Counted from the stretch's first letter, positions 1-8,146 are shown. The stretch: 64,000 bases of DNA from Sporobacter sp038405045 (GCA_038405045.1 JBBZIV010000001.1:372001-436000), one strand, 5' to 3'. A program made the numbers and translations. The notes: generated from the sequence alone by a model not told the origin.

Positions 1-454
1 TCTCAAGCGCCTCATCAGCGCTCTTTAAAGGCGTCGTCGTGCCCGGAATAACGGGGACGTCGCAGCCCACGGCGATGGCCTTTGCCGAGAGCTTGTCACC
101 CATCTTTTCCAAAACGCCGGACGGCGGCCCGACAAAAATAATGCCCGCTGCTTCGCAGGCCTTGGCAAAATCGGCGTTCTCAGACAAAAAGCCGTATCCC
201 GGATGAATGGCGTCAACGTGGTGCTGCTTGGCAAGGCTGATGATGGTCGGGATGTCCAGATATGCGCCAAGCGGGCTTTTGTTTTTGCCGATTAGGTATG
301 CCTCGTCGGCATGTGTCCGAAACAGGCTGAGTGTGTCCTCATTGGAGTACATGGCGACCGTCTTAAGGCCGAGGTCATAGCAAGCCCTGAAAATTCTTAT
401 GGCGATCTCACCGCGGTTGGCGGCGAGAACTTTGTATATTTTTTGTTCGCTCAT
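1..454 (-). CDS. pyc: Pyruvate carboxylase, N-terminal part (cut by window edge)
   Basis: Only the first ~151 residues are present; the rest lies beyond position 1. The translated start carries the biotin-carboxylase N-terminal signature LAANRGEIAIRIFRA (about residues 9-23), then the stretch SNEDTLSLFRTHADEAYLIG and HPGYGFLSENADFA, typical of the biotin carboxylase domain. The wording DTLSLFR and the LIGKNKSPLGAYLD segment fit pyruvate carboxylase better than AccC of acetyl-CoA carboxylase, but the carboxyltransferase part cannot be seen, so AccC remains possible. Pyruvate carboxylase makes oxaloacetate from pyruvate, bicarbonate and ATP with biotin as carrier. The ATG at 454 is preceded by GGGAGG at a normal distance. 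Confidence 0.85.
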   Translation of the reverse strand, partial: MSEQKIYKVLAANRGEIAIRIFRACYDLGLKTVAMYSNEDTLSLFRTHADEAYLIGKNKSPLGAYLDIPTIISLAKQHHVDAIHPGYGFLSENADFAKACEAAGIIFVGPPSGVLEKMGDKLSAKAIAVGCDVPVIPGTTTPLKSADEALE

Positions 455-743
455 ATAAGGCCTCCCTCTAAAAATGCAGGAAACAGGATGCAATGTTGCA
501 ATTTCATTATAAACGCCTTTACCAAAAAGAGCAAGATGCCAGAAGTATTTTAATGTAAATCATGATAATTGTCAATTAAATACTTAAAGGATTTGTTGCA
601 GTTGTCGCATTTACCGGAACGCGGACAGGCCCCTTGGTATGGGCGGCATGAATTTTGCATAAAAAAATATTCATCATGCAAAGATTCGGGTTTTTTATCA
701 ATCATAAGGGTGGATTCAAAATTTTGCTCATTTGCTGAAATTG

Positions 744-772
744 TTGAGCTAACGCCTTAAAACAGGTATAAT
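744..772 (+). promoter_or_regulatory. Predicted sigma-A promoter of ruvX
   Basis: TTGAGC at 744-749, a 17-bp spacer and a perfect TATAAT at 767-772, 27 bp before the ruvX start. The remaining AT-rich stretch between 455 and 743 shows no convincing gene. Confidence 0.7.
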
Positions 773-798
773 AAGCAAAAAAACAAGGAGGCGGCGTC

Positions 799-1209
799 AT
801 GCGCATCATGGCGGTTGACTACGGAGACGCGCGGACGGGGATTGCCGTGTCCGACGCCACGGGTCTTTTAGCGGGTGAGGCGTTCATTATCACCGAATGG
901 TCGGAAGAGCGGCTTGCGGAAAAAATAGCTGACGCGGTACAAAGCCGCGGCGTGACGAAGGTTATTTTAGGGTACCCAAAGAATATGGACGGCACGCTCG
1001 GCCCCAGGGCTGAAAAAAGCGCGGCACTGGCCGCGGCGCTGCGTGAAAATTTTGGTCTCGACGTCGTCTTGTGGGATGAGCGGCGGACCACGGTTGACGC
1101 CCACCGTATCCTCTCCGAAACAGGCGTGCGCGGTAAAAAACGCAAACAGACGGTTGACGCTGTCGCCGCGTCACTCATTTTGGAGGGGTTTCTCCAAAGT
1201 CTCCGGTAA
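799..1209 (+). CDS. ruvX: RuvX/YqgF Holliday junction resolvase-like nuclease
   Basis: A 136-residue RNase H-fold protein of the YqgF family, the usual family length. It begins MRIMAVDYGDARTGIAVSD with the catalytic Asp at residue 7, has the LGYPKNMDGTLG strand and WDERRTT motif in the middle, and ends with the conserved VDAVAASLIL helix carrying the last acidic residue. Family members act on branched DNA or in pre-16S rRNA 5'-end processing; both roles are reported and the sequence does not separate them. The start at 799 is favoured over the ATG at 808 because AAGGAGG lies 7 nt upstream. It is followed at once by a strong terminator shared with the convergent permease gene. Confidence 0.93.
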   Translation: MRIMAVDYGDARTGIAVSDATGLLAGEAFIITEWSEERLAEKIADAVQSRGVTKVILGYPKNMDGTLGPRAEKSAALAAALRENFGLDVVLWDERRTTVDAHRILSETGVRGKKRKQTVDAVAASLILEGFLQSLR

Positions 1210-1210
1210 G

Positions 1211-1236
1211 ACGGCCGCATTAGCGGCCGTTTTTCT
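1211..1236 (+). terminator. Rho-independent terminator of ruvX
   Basis: Perfect 8-bp stem ACGGCCGC (1211-1218) / GCGGCCGT (1223-1230) with a 4-nt ATTA loop, followed by TTTTTCTTCTT. The TAA stop codon of the convergent permease gene lies inside the loop. Confidence 0.85.
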
Positions 1237-1612
1237 TCTTCCGCGCGACACGCAGCACCTCGGACAGGCCGATTAAAATGATAAAAACGCCGAAGATTTT
1301 CCGCATGGTGGCGGCGCTTAAAACTGAGGCCGCAAACGAGGTGCCTAGAGCCGTTGCCACGCCCGCCAAAACGGCGGGGTATGCCAGAGCCTTCTCGACA
1401 AGCCCGTTGCGGATATGCGATATGAGCGCCGTTACAGACGTTGGCAGGAAATAGAGCAGATTGACGCCCTGGGCTGCCTGCTGTGGGAGGCGTGCCAAAA
1501 CAGTCATGTAAATGATGAGCAGCGAGCCGCCGCCGATCCCCCAAGCCGATAAAACGCCTGTGGCGAGACCGGCGAGCGCATCAAAAAGAAAAGACAGCGA
1601 AAAGCCCGGCAT
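1220..1612 (-). CDS. TauE/SafE-family permease, half-length subunit B
   Basis: A 130-residue membrane protein with about four hydrophobic segments and the family glycine-rich motif GIGGGSLL near residue 26. Full TauE/SafE permeases are about 250 residues with two homologous halves; this gene encodes one half and the gene just upstream the other. The start is the ATG at 1612, which overlaps the upstream stop by one base (TGATG), implying translational coupling. An in-frame open extension to 1801 overlaps the upstream gene and is not used. Family members export sulfite, sulfoacetate or other small organic anions; the substrate here is unknown. The C-terminus is basic (RKKKNGR) and probably cytoplasmic. 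Confidence 0.75.
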   Translation of the reverse strand: MPGFSLSFLFDALAGLATGVLSAWGIGGGSLLIIYMTVLARLPQQAAQGVNLLYFLPTSVTALISHIRNGLVEKALAYPAVLAGVATALGTSFAASVLSAATMRKIFGVFIILIGLSEVLRVARKKKNGR

Positions 1613-1965
1613 CAAACAAAGCACCGAATGCCGCCGTAGATCAGCAGCAAGCCAAAAACGAGACGCAACAGCCGTGTGGGGACGCGCGTAAAAAGGCGCC
1701 CGCCGAAATAGCCGCCGATGATACCGCCGAGTAGATAAGGCAGGGCAAGCATTAAGTCGGTGCGCGAGCGGAGCAGATACACACCGGCAGAGACGGCGCA
1801 CAGCGGTAAGATAATGAAAACGGAGGTCGCAAAGGCCCGCCGCTCCTCCAGCTTGACCCAGCGCAGCAGGAGTGGCAGGAGCAGCATGCCGCCGCCCGCG
1901 CCGAAAAAGCCGTTAACGGCACCGGCCAGCGCCCCGGCTACAGCGCATTTTCCTTTTTGTGTCAT
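1612..1965 (-). CDS. TauE/SafE-family permease, half-length subunit A
   Basis: A 117-residue membrane protein with about four transmembrane stretches and the family motif GFFGAGGGMLLLPLL near residues 15-30, corresponding to the N-terminal repeat of a full TauE/SafE permease. The chosen ATG at 1965 has AGGAGG 7 nt upstream; a longer open frame to 2004 lacks a ribosome binding site. It is coupled to the following half gene by a TGATG overlap, so the two products probably assemble as a heterodimer. No substrate-specific enzyme lies next to it, so the transported anion is unknown. Confidence 0.75.
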   Translation of the reverse strand: MTQKGKCAVAGALAGAVNGFFGAGGGMLLLPLLLRWVKLEERRAFATSVFIILPLCAVSAGVYLLRSRTDLMLALPYLLGGIIGGYFGGRLFTRVPTRLLRLVFGLLLIYGGIRCFV

Positions 1966-1991
1966 GGCATGTCCTCCTGCCTTGCTATTTA

Positions 1992-3071
1992 TCAGCTTTT
2001 CCAAAGACGAATGTAGCCCTTGTCGTTGAGGTGCTTAATCATGATAAGTCCGATTGGGAAGAGAACCATCCCGATAACGCCGACAGTACAAAAGCCGACG
2101 TATATGGCAATCAGCGTGGCAATCGGCGGCAGGCCGATTTGCTTGCCGATAAGCTTCGGCTCGAGAATGTTCCGGAAGAGGGCGTTGACGCCAAAGAGCA
2201 CGATGAGCGTGATGGCCATCTGATAATTGCCGCCAAGCAGTATCACAATGGCCCATGGCACCAATACGGTGCCGGAACCAAGGACGGGCAATGCATCTAC
2301 AACGGCCACGAGCAGCGCCAGCAGAATGGCGGGCTCTATCCGGAGGATTAAAAAGGCGACGGCCATCTCCAGAAAGGTGATGCCAGATAACATCAGTTCC
2401 GCTTTGACCCATTTGCCGAACGTTTCAAACAAGTCATTTTTAACGTCGCCCAGCGTTTTGTGGCGGCTCCGCGGTATCTGCCGCAAAACAAATAAGCGCA
2501 CCTCGTGCCAGCTGCTGCTGATGAAAAAAACACTCACGGCGCATGTCAAAAAGAACAGGACGAGCTTCGGTGTGAAGCGAGCGGCGTCCGTCAAAAGACC
2601 GAGGATTTTTCCGGAGAGCGTTGCGGGCAGCTCGGCCGTCTTGTCCCCGAACCCGTCAAGCGCGTTTTTCAGGTAATTCTGGATTTCCGGCGGCGCCGAT
2701 CCGATGGCGGTATTGAGCCGGTCGCTGATAAGGCCGATCGTCTTGGACAGGCTCATGAGAATGGAAGGCATGTTTTTCACAAGCCCCGTCAGCTCGATGA
2801 CGGCGCGTCCGATGATAAGCGCCGTGAGGCCGGTTAGTGCCGCGAAGATGATGACGGTGCAAAGCCCGGCGGCGAAGGAGCGACGGAAATGAAAACGCGC
2901 TGTCAGAAATCGGACGGCCGGTTCCATCAATTGGGCGATAACAAAGCCCACAATAAACGGCAGAAGCCACGGCAGGGCATAGCGCAGGACAAACCAAACG
3001 GCAAGCAAACCGACGGCGCCGTAAGCGAAATACAGCGCCCGGCGCAGATGCTTGTTTTCCGGCATTATCAT
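1992..3071 (-). CDS. ytvI: Sporulation integral membrane protein YtvI (AI-2E transporter family)
   Basis: A membrane protein of about 359 residues of the AI-2E/UPF0118 family. It has two N-terminal hydrophobic segments, a long amphipathic middle region, and C-terminal helices containing the family stretch LLVAVVDALPVLGSGTVLVP and the later LEPKLIGKQIGLPP motif. This length and pattern match YtvI, a SigE-regulated sporulation membrane protein in Bacillus whose biochemical role is unresolved. The ATG at 3071 lies 6 nt after GGAGGT; two GTG codons just before it would leave no spacing. It is divergent from hom and just upstream of the TauE-like pair, but no function links them. Confidence 0.8.
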   Translation of the reverse strand: MIMPENKHLRRALYFAYGAVGLLAVWFVLRYALPWLLPFIVGFVIAQLMEPAVRFLTARFHFRRSFAAGLCTVIIFAALTGLTALIIGRAVIELTGLVKNMPSILMSLSKTIGLISDRLNTAIGSAPPEIQNYLKNALDGFGDKTAELPATLSGKILGLLTDAARFTPKLVLFFLTCAVSVFFISSSWHEVRLFVLRQIPRSRHKTLGDVKNDLFETFGKWVKAELMLSGITFLEMAVAFLILRIEPAILLALLVAVVDALPVLGSGTVLVPWAIVILLGGNYQMAITLIVLFGVNALFRNILEPKLIGKQIGLPPIATLIAIYVGFCTVGVIGMVLFPIGLIMIKHLNDKGYIRLWKS

Positions 3072-3126
3072 CACCACACCTCCGGCCAGCCGCCGACAAA
3101 TTATGAGATTTGAGCGCTCAAAACGG

Positions 3127-3155
3127 TTGCAGAATATAGGAACCTATGGTAGTAT
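3127..3155 (+). promoter_or_regulatory. Possible promoter of hom-lysC
   Basis: TTGCAG (3127-3132), 17 bp, then TAGTAT (3150-3155); an alternative -10, TATACT, starts at 3153. The match is moderate. It lies about 70 bp upstream of hom in the divergent ytvI-hom spacer. Confidence 0.4.
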
Positions 3156-3221
3156 ACTTAATTACGAAAAGGTATATACGCGGTTTACAGCCGTTTAAAC
3201 AATTAAGGTGTGTGATTTTGG

Positions 3222-4424
3222 ATGTTCGATATTGCGATCCTGGGTTTCGGTACGGTCGGTTCCGGTGTTTTGGAGGTTATTGAAAAAAATTCGGATATGA
3301 TAACCCAAAACGCAGGCCAGGAGATCCGGGTCAAATATATTGTTGACGTCAGGGATTTTTCAGGGACGCCGTATGAAAAACTCGTTGTCAAGGATTTTGC
3401 CGTTGTTGAAAAAGACGCGGATGTTAGGCTCGTTGTCGAGACGATCGGCGGCGCGGGCGTGGCGTATGATTTTACGCGCCGCAGCCTCCTGGCCGGCAAG
3501 AGCGTCGTCACCTCCAACAAAGAGCTTGTCGCCAAGCACGGGTTCGAGCTGACACAGCTCGCGCGCGAGAAAAACGTTAATTACCTGTTTGAAGCCAGCG
3601 TCGGCGGCGGCATCCCGATCATCCGCCCGCTGACGCAGTGTCTGGCCGCCAACAAAATTAATGAAATCTATGGCATTTTAAACGGCACCACGAATTACAT
3701 TTTAACCGAAATGGTGAAAAACGGCGTCTCCTTTGACGCGGCGCTGCGTGACGCGCAGCAGAAGGGTTACGCCGAGGCAAACCCGGAGGCCGACATCAAA
3801 GGTCATGACGTCTGCCGCAAAATCTGCATTTTATCAGCCTTGTGCTTCGGCCGCCACGTCTATCCCGATCAGGTGCCGACGGAAGGCATCGAGGCCGTCA
3901 CGCTGGACGATATCAACTTTGCGTCCGGCATCGGCTATAAAATCAAGCTGCTCGGCCGCGCCGTCAGTCTGGACGGCGACCGGATTTCCGCCTATGTCGC
4001 CCCACACCTTGTCGGTGACGATAACATGATTTCCGGCGTTGAGGGCGTTATGAACGGCATTTTCGTCCGCGGCAACGCCATTGGCGACGTGATGTTTTAC
4101 GGGGCCGGGGCCGGTAAGCTGCCGACGGCAAGCGCTGTTGTCGCGGATGTGATTGACGCGTCAAAGCATGTTGGTTCCCGTAAATGGCTCAGTTGGTCGG
4201 AGGGTGATCCGGACCTCATTGCCGACCCCGCGCTGCTGGAAAGCGCGTGGTATGTCCGCGCCGCTGCTGATGCCGACACAGTCCGCCGCACCGTTGGCGC
4301 GGTGACGATTATCGGTGAGCGCGCCGGGGAGACGGCCTTCACAACGGCTGTCATGAACAAAATGAAGGCGGACGACCTTTTAAAGAAGCTTTCGGTGCGC
4401 GCGGCGTTCCGAATTATCGACTGA
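3222..4424 (+). CDS. hom: Homoserine dehydrogenase
   Basis: A 400-residue NAD(P)-dependent enzyme converting aspartate semialdehyde to homoserine, the branch to threonine and methionine. The Rossmann motif GFGTVGSG is at residues 8-15; NKELVAKHG, FEASVGGGIPII and the catalytic region EADIKGHDVCRK follow. It is about 30 residues shorter than usual because the C-terminal ACT-like regulatory part (from about residue 340) is condensed, so feedback control by threonine may differ. The ATG at 3222 is the only in-frame start: a TGA lies just upstream. AAGGTG is the likely but distant ribosome binding site. It is followed by lysC in the same direction. Confidence 0.93.
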   Translation: MFDIAILGFGTVGSGVLEVIEKNSDMITQNAGQEIRVKYIVDVRDFSGTPYEKLVVKDFAVVEKDADVRLVVETIGGAGVAYDFTRRSLLAGKSVVTSNKELVAKHGFELTQLAREKNVNYLFEASVGGGIPIIRPLTQCLAANKINEIYGILNGTTNYILTEMVKNGVSFDAALRDAQQKGYAEANPEADIKGHDVCRKICILSALCFGRHVYPDQVPTEGIEAVTLDDINFASGIGYKIKLLGRAVSLDGDRISAYVAPHLVGDDNMISGVEGVMNGIFVRGNAIGDVMFYGAGAGKLPTASAVVADVIDASKHVGSRKWLSWSEGDPDLIADPALLESAWYVRAAADADTVRRTVGAVTIIGERAGETAFTTAVMNKMKADDLLKKLSVRAAFRIID

Positions 4425-4494
4425 GCGGACTTGTTATGATCTTATGCGCCGCGGAGAGGTGCCATTATGGCAAAAGCGGCAATGGAGGATATTT

Positions 4495-5703
4495 ATGGCG
4501 CTAATTGTTCAGAAATTCGGCGGGAGCTCCGTAGCGGACGCCGAAAGAATCCGTCGTGTGGCAGGGATCATTGCCGACACCTTTGTCGACAACAACGATG
4601 TCGTCGTTGTTCTGTCCGCGCAGGGGGATACGACGGATGACCTCATCGAGAAAGCTGCGGAAATAAACAGCCACCCGTCCAAACGGGAAATGGATATGCT
4701 ATTGGCCACCGGAGAGCAGATTTCAATCGCTCTCATGGCGATGGCTCTTGAAAAAATGGGCCTTCCCGTCGTCTCGCTGACGGGCTGGCAAATCGGGATG
4801 CAGACGAACGCCGATTACGGCAGCGCGCGCATCAAGCAGGTCACGTGCGAGCGCATCCGGGAAGAGCTTGATAAACGCCGAATCGTCCTTGTTGCCGGCT
4901 TTCAGGGCATTAATAAGCATGACGATATTACGACACTTGGGCGCGGCGGGTCAGACACGACGGCCGTTGCCATCGCCGCGTCGATGAACGCCGATCTCTG
5001 CCAGATTTACACCGACGTGGAGGGTGTTTACACAAGTGACCCGCGCAAGGTGCCCAACGCGCGCAAGCTCGAAGAAATTACGTACGACGAAATGCTGGAG
5101 CTCGCGTCACTTGGCGCGCAGGTTCTGCATAACCGGTCGGTGGAAATGGCCAAGCGGTACGGCGTTGACCTGGAGGTGCTCTCCAGCTTTGTCAGAAAGC
5201 CCGGCACAAAAGTCAAGGAGGTAACAAAAGTGGAACAGACAAAAATCAGCGGTATCGCCAAGGATGCCGACGTCGCGCGCATTGCGCTTATCGGTCTCAA
5301 GGACGAGCCGGGTATCGCCTTTAAGGTGTTCAGGGTTTTGGCCAAAGCCAAAATCAATGTTGATATCATTCTCCAGTCCATCGGCAGAAACAATACGCAG
5401 GATATCAGCTTTACGGTTGCCAAGGGTGATATGCTTCAGGCGGAAAAGGTGCTCCGCGAGGCGCAGGAGGCTATTGGCTTTTCCGATATCAGCGTAACGT
5501 CCAATGTCGCCAAGGTCAGCATCGTTGGCGCCGGGATGATGTCTTCATCCGGCATCGCCGCCATCATGTTTGAAGCGCTTTATGACGCGAAGGTCAATAT
5601 CAATATGATCTCCACGAGTGAAATCAAGGTCTCCGTCCTCGTCGATGCCGACGATGCCGACAGAGCCGTTTCCGCCATCCACGCCAAGTTCTTTGAAAAT
5701 TAA
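4495..5703 (+). CDS. lysC: Aspartate kinase
   Basis: A 402-residue kinase catalysing the first step of lysine, methionine and threonine synthesis. KFGGSSV at residues 7-13 is the phosphate-binding signature; GRGGSDTTAVA and YTDVEGVYTSDPR are further kinase signatures. Two ACT domains follow (about residues 265-400), with DEPGIAFKVFRVLAKAKINV in the first; these normally bind lysine or threonine. The ATG at 4495 has GGAGG 7-8 nt upstream; an in-frame ATG at 4444 adds a basic 17-residue stretch absent from the family. It sits 70 bp after hom, so the two steps are probably co-transcribed, and ends before a strong terminator. Confidence 0.94.
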   Translation: MALIVQKFGGSSVADAERIRRVAGIIADTFVDNNDVVVVLSAQGDTTDDLIEKAAEINSHPSKREMDMLLATGEQISIALMAMALEKMGLPVVSLTGWQIGMQTNADYGSARIKQVTCERIREELDKRRIVLVAGFQGINKHDDITTLGRGGSDTTAVAIAASMNADLCQIYTDVEGVYTSDPRKVPNARKLEEITYDEMLELASLGAQVLHNRSVEMAKRYGVDLEVLSSFVRKPGTKVKEVTKVEQTKISGIAKDADVARIALIGLKDEPGIAFKVFRVLAKAKINVDIILQSIGRNNTQDISFTVAKGDMLQAEKVLREAQEAIGFSDISVTSNVAKVSIVGAGMMSSSGIAAIMFEALYDAKVNINMISTSEIKVSVLVDADDADRAVSAIHAKFFEN

Positions 5704-5728
5704 AGGTTGCCATTATACCATAAACAAA

Positions 5729-5757
5729 CAGACGCGCCTTTTGGGCGCGTCTGCTTT
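5729..5757. terminator. Intrinsic terminator between lysC and the flavodiiron gene
   Basis: Stem AGACGCGCC / GGCGCGTCT around a short TTTTG loop, followed by GCTTTCGG. It can serve both convergent genes. Confidence 0.75.
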
Positions 5758-5770
5758 CGGTTTAAGACAG

Positions 5771-6973
5771 TTATAGCGATTTGGCAAAACGGACGCCGAA
5801 GTCATAAGCTTCCTGCAGCTCCGTTTCAGACGGTACAAAGCGGCAGCGGCAGCCGTCCTCAAAAACATCAACATTGAGGGATTTCAAATGCGTCGACAGC
5901 AGGGGCAGCGCCTCGCCGCTCCAGCCGTACGAGCCGAAAAGGGCGGCACGGCGACCCTTGCAGTTTGTCCCTTCCAGCATATGAATCAGCTCCCAGACGG
6001 GCGGCAGGGCGTTTTTGTTAATTGTCGGTGAGCCGATGCAAAACGCGTCGGCCTCGTTAATCGTCTCGCACAGGGAGCAAGGGGAGACGTGCACCAGGTC
6101 GTACATGCTCACAGTTGCCGCCGGCAAGACATGATTAATCCCCTCGGCAATTTTCACGGCCAGACGTCCCGTACAACCATAGGCGCTGCAATAAAAAATA
6201 GGGATAACGGGGTGCTCATGCCGCTTCGGGGTGCTCCAGTCGTCATAGGCGAGCATGGCTTCCTCCAGGAAAACGCCGCGACGGAGCACAGGGCCGTGAC
6301 TGGGGCAGACAAATTTCACGTCAAGCGCCTTGAGCTTATCAAGCCCTTTCTGGACGTAAGACTTAAACGGGCCGAATATAGCGTCAAAATAGGATTTGAA
6401 CGTCTGATAGTACGCCTGCTTGTACTGCACCAGCGCGTCCGACATTGTCGGCTCGCAGAAGTGCGTCCCCAGAAAATCGCAGGTAAAAGCAATCTGATCC
6501 TGCTCAAACCAGGTAAACATGGAGTCCGGCCAGTGGAGAAAGGGCGCGTGGATAAATTGCAGCGTTTTACCGCCGCCAATATCAAGCGTTTCCCCATCTC
6601 GGACAGCCCGCATGTTGATCATGGGATCGTTCGTAATAAAGGGAAGATAAATTTTACCGGCGGGCGACGTCAGGATTTGAATCTGTGGGGCAATCTTGAT
6701 CAAGCGCTCAAGAGAGCCGGAATGGTCGGGCTCGTTGTGATTTAAAATAATATAGTCAAGGCTTTTCAAATCGACAAGGCTTTTGACGTTTTCAATATAT
6801 TCTTCAAAATGGCGGGCGTGTACAGTATCAATCAGGACATTTTTTTCACCTTTTAATAAATAGGCGTTGTACGATGTGCCGTATTCCGTTTTCATAACAA
6901 CGTCAAAGACGCGCAATGCGGGGTTCAGCACACCGACAGAGTAAAGACCGTCCATGAGCTTTATGACACTCAT
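5771..6973 (-). CDS. fprA: Class A flavodiiron protein (oxygen/NO reductase)
   Basis: A 400-residue two-domain protein. The N-terminal metallo-beta-lactamase domain carries the diiron ligands H79-x-E81-x-D83-H84, H147 and D166; the C-terminal flavodoxin domain (from about residue 253) begins with FYCSAYGCTGRLA, the FMN phosphate loop, and contains GSYGWSGEA. Such enzymes reduce O2 to water, or NO to N2O, in the cytoplasm of anaerobes, taking electrons from rubredoxin or F420-type donors. No rubredoxin gene is adjacent. The ATG at 6973 has GAGGT upstream. It is monocistronic, with a terminator on the far side. Confidence 0.93.
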   Translation of the reverse strand: MSVIKLMDGLYSVGVLNPALRVFDVVMKTEYGTSYNAYLLKGEKNVLIDTVHARHFEEYIENVKSLVDLKSLDYIILNHNEPDHSGSLERLIKIAPQIQILTSPAGKIYLPFITNDPMINMRAVRDGETLDIGGGKTLQFIHAPFLHWPDSMFTWFEQDQIAFTCDFLGTHFCEPTMSDALVQYKQAYYQTFKSYFDAIFGPFKSYVQKGLDKLKALDVKFVCPSHGPVLRRGVFLEEAMLAYDDWSTPKRHEHPVIPIFYCSAYGCTGRLAVKIAEGINHVLPAATVSMYDLVHVSPCSLCETINEADAFCIGSPTINKNALPPVWELIHMLEGTNCKGRRAALFGSYGWSGEALPLLSTHLKSLNVDVFEDGCRCRFVPSETELQEAYDFGVRFAKSL

Positions 6974-7134
6974 ATCGATGACCTCGTTTCAAAAGTATTA
7001 TGTCAATTTTATATGAAGGCGTGAGTGGACGCAAGAAAAACAATATACAACGCTAAAAAAATACAAAAAAGAGCAAAAAAAGTACAAGCATAAAGCAAAA
7101 AGTTCCGAAAATGATGGTGATTTTATCACGGATA

Positions 7135-7157
7135 ATACCCCCCGGGGGTGGTATACT
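7135..7157 (+). promoter_or_regulatory. CsoR-like operator overlapping a -10 box
   Basis: A GC-rich palindrome ATACCCCCCGGGGGTGGTAT at 7135-7154 overlaps a TATACT -10 element (7152-7157). The C-tract/G-tract design flanked by TA resembles operators of the CsoR/RcnR/CstR/FrmR repressor family. It precedes the small ferredoxin gene at 7190. No csoR-type gene is in the window, so the regulator would act from elsewhere. Confidence 0.5.
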
Positions 7158-7189
7158 TCAAACATCATTTGGAATTGAGGTGTGATGAA

Positions 7190-7414
7190 ATGCTCCAGAA
7201 AACAATGAATAACAGCGGCGGAACGGATACCCGAACGCTGACCATCAATAAAAAGCGCTGCCCGCAGAATCATCCGTGCCCGTCTGTCCGGGTCTGTCCT
7301 GTCGGCGCGCTTCATCAGAAAGGGTTTGACGCCCCCATTGTCGACGAAAAAAGCTGTATCAGCTGCGGTAAATGCGTCAAGTTCTGCCCGATGCGCGCTA
7401 TTGCCTTTGCATAA
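7190..7414 (+). CDS. Small 4Fe-4S ferredoxin-like protein
   Basis: A 74-residue protein with a canonical [4Fe-4S] motif CISCGKCVKFCPMRA near the C-terminus and an atypical first motif in which Cys are spaced CX5CX5CP (CPQNHPCPSVRVCP). The first half therefore probably supplies only part of a second cluster. Proteins with this CPxxHxCPSVxVCP pattern occur widely in clostridia without an assigned partner; electron transfer is inferred. The ATG at 7190 is chosen because GAGGTG lies about 7-10 nt upstream. Expression is probably controlled through the CsoR-like palindrome just upstream. It is followed directly by a strong terminator. Confidence 0.8.
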   Translation: MLQKTMNNSGGTDTRTLTINKKRCPQNHPCPSVRVCPVGALHQKGFDAPIVDEKSCISCGKCVKFCPMRAIAFA

Positions 7415-7444
7415 CGGCGTTGGATAGCGAGCCCGACGAACAAG

Positions 7445-7477
7445 AAAACCCTGCATTCAGGTCGAATGCAGGGTTTT
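7445..7477. terminator. Bidirectional intrinsic terminator
   Basis: Perfect 14-bp stem AAAACCCTGCATTC (7445-7458) / GAATGCAGGGTTTT (7464-7477), A-tract before and T-tract after, between two convergent genes. Confidence 0.9.
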
Positions 7478-7485
7478 GTTTGATG

Positions 7486-8139
7486 TTAAGCGTTCAAACT
7501 GGCTAAGGTGATTTCCGTTTGCGGCGCAATGGTGACGAAACGACTTGCATCCCATGGGCCGGTGAGCAGTGCGGTAATGTAATTAAATGAAGCAGGAATA
7601 ACCTTTTTTTCAAGCTCAAGCGCAATGGCTATCTCGTCTGTTAAGGGATGGATGGAAGCCACATCATAACCGCCAGTGTCCAAAATGCCGAGATATTTAT
7701 AGTTACCCAGCATGGCGGAGAAAATGCGTTTGCCGGAGGCGATGCCGTACTTATTGACGGCATACTGATACTCCGCCCAGATGTTGCGTTCGCCCTCAAG
7801 GGAGCCTTTCGTGAGAAAATAGGTGCGTTCAAGCTTCCTTTTGGCCTCGGATGAACCGAGGAAAACAGCGATACAATCGTCGGCACGCGGCAGAACGAGC
7901 TCAAAGCTGCCTGTTTTTAAGCCGACGACGGCGTTGCCGCAGAAGCCGAAGGTAAGCAAGACTCGGTCCACATCACGAAGCCCGTCAAGCGTTTTCTGGA
8001 GCTCAAGGCGCAGCTTTTCAGGAAAGTTATGCAGGCCGGAATCAAGCCAGATGATCGGCTGTGAAAAACCGAGTGCATCAAAAGCCGCCTCAAGCTCATG
8101 GTGGAACGACCGGCAGGCGATAATCATCGTTTTGCCCAT
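7486..8139 (-). CDS. DUF1638 family protein
   Basis: A 217-residue soluble protein that I place in DUF1638 from the N-terminal IIACRSFHHELEA, the central LLTFGFCGNAVVGL and the LPRADDCIAVFLGS stretch. Several conserved His/Cys/Asp residues suggest a metal or cofactor site, but no reaction is known. Members of this family often sit beside corrinoid-dependent methyltransferases in methylotrophic archaea and acetogens, and here a UroD/corrinoid/methyl-THF trio lies just upstream on the same strand, so a role in methyl transfer or cobamide handling is a reasonable guess. The gene starts 7 bp after the stop of the antiporter gene, with AGGA upstream, so the two are probably co-transcribed. Confidence 0.75.
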   Translation of the reverse strand: MGKTMIIACRSFHHELEAAFDALGFSQPIIWLDSGLHNFPEKLRLELQKTLDGLRDVDRVLLTFGFCGNAVVGLKTGSFELVLPRADDCIAVFLGSSEAKRKLERTYFLTKGSLEGERNIWAEYQYAVNKYGIASGKRIFSAMLGNYKYLGILDTGGYDVASIHPLTDEIAIALELEKKVIPASFNYITALLTGPWDASRFVTIAPQTEITLASLNA

Positions 8140-8146
8140 TGAATCA

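Noticed and set aside
311..760. Two short plus-strand frames upstream of ruvX
   Set aside because: The first is antisense to pyruvate carboxylase; the second lies in AT-rich promoter DNA with no ribosome binding site.
819..1544. Long minus-strand open frame across ruvX and the permease gene
   Set aside because: It is antisense to ruvX and out of frame with the permease; Arg/Ser-rich composition and no ribosome binding site show it is a shadow.
6998..7456. 152-codon minus-strand frame over the ferredoxin gene
   Set aside because: The plus-strand frame encodes clear 4Fe-4S motifs; this one is its shadow plus AT-rich spacer.
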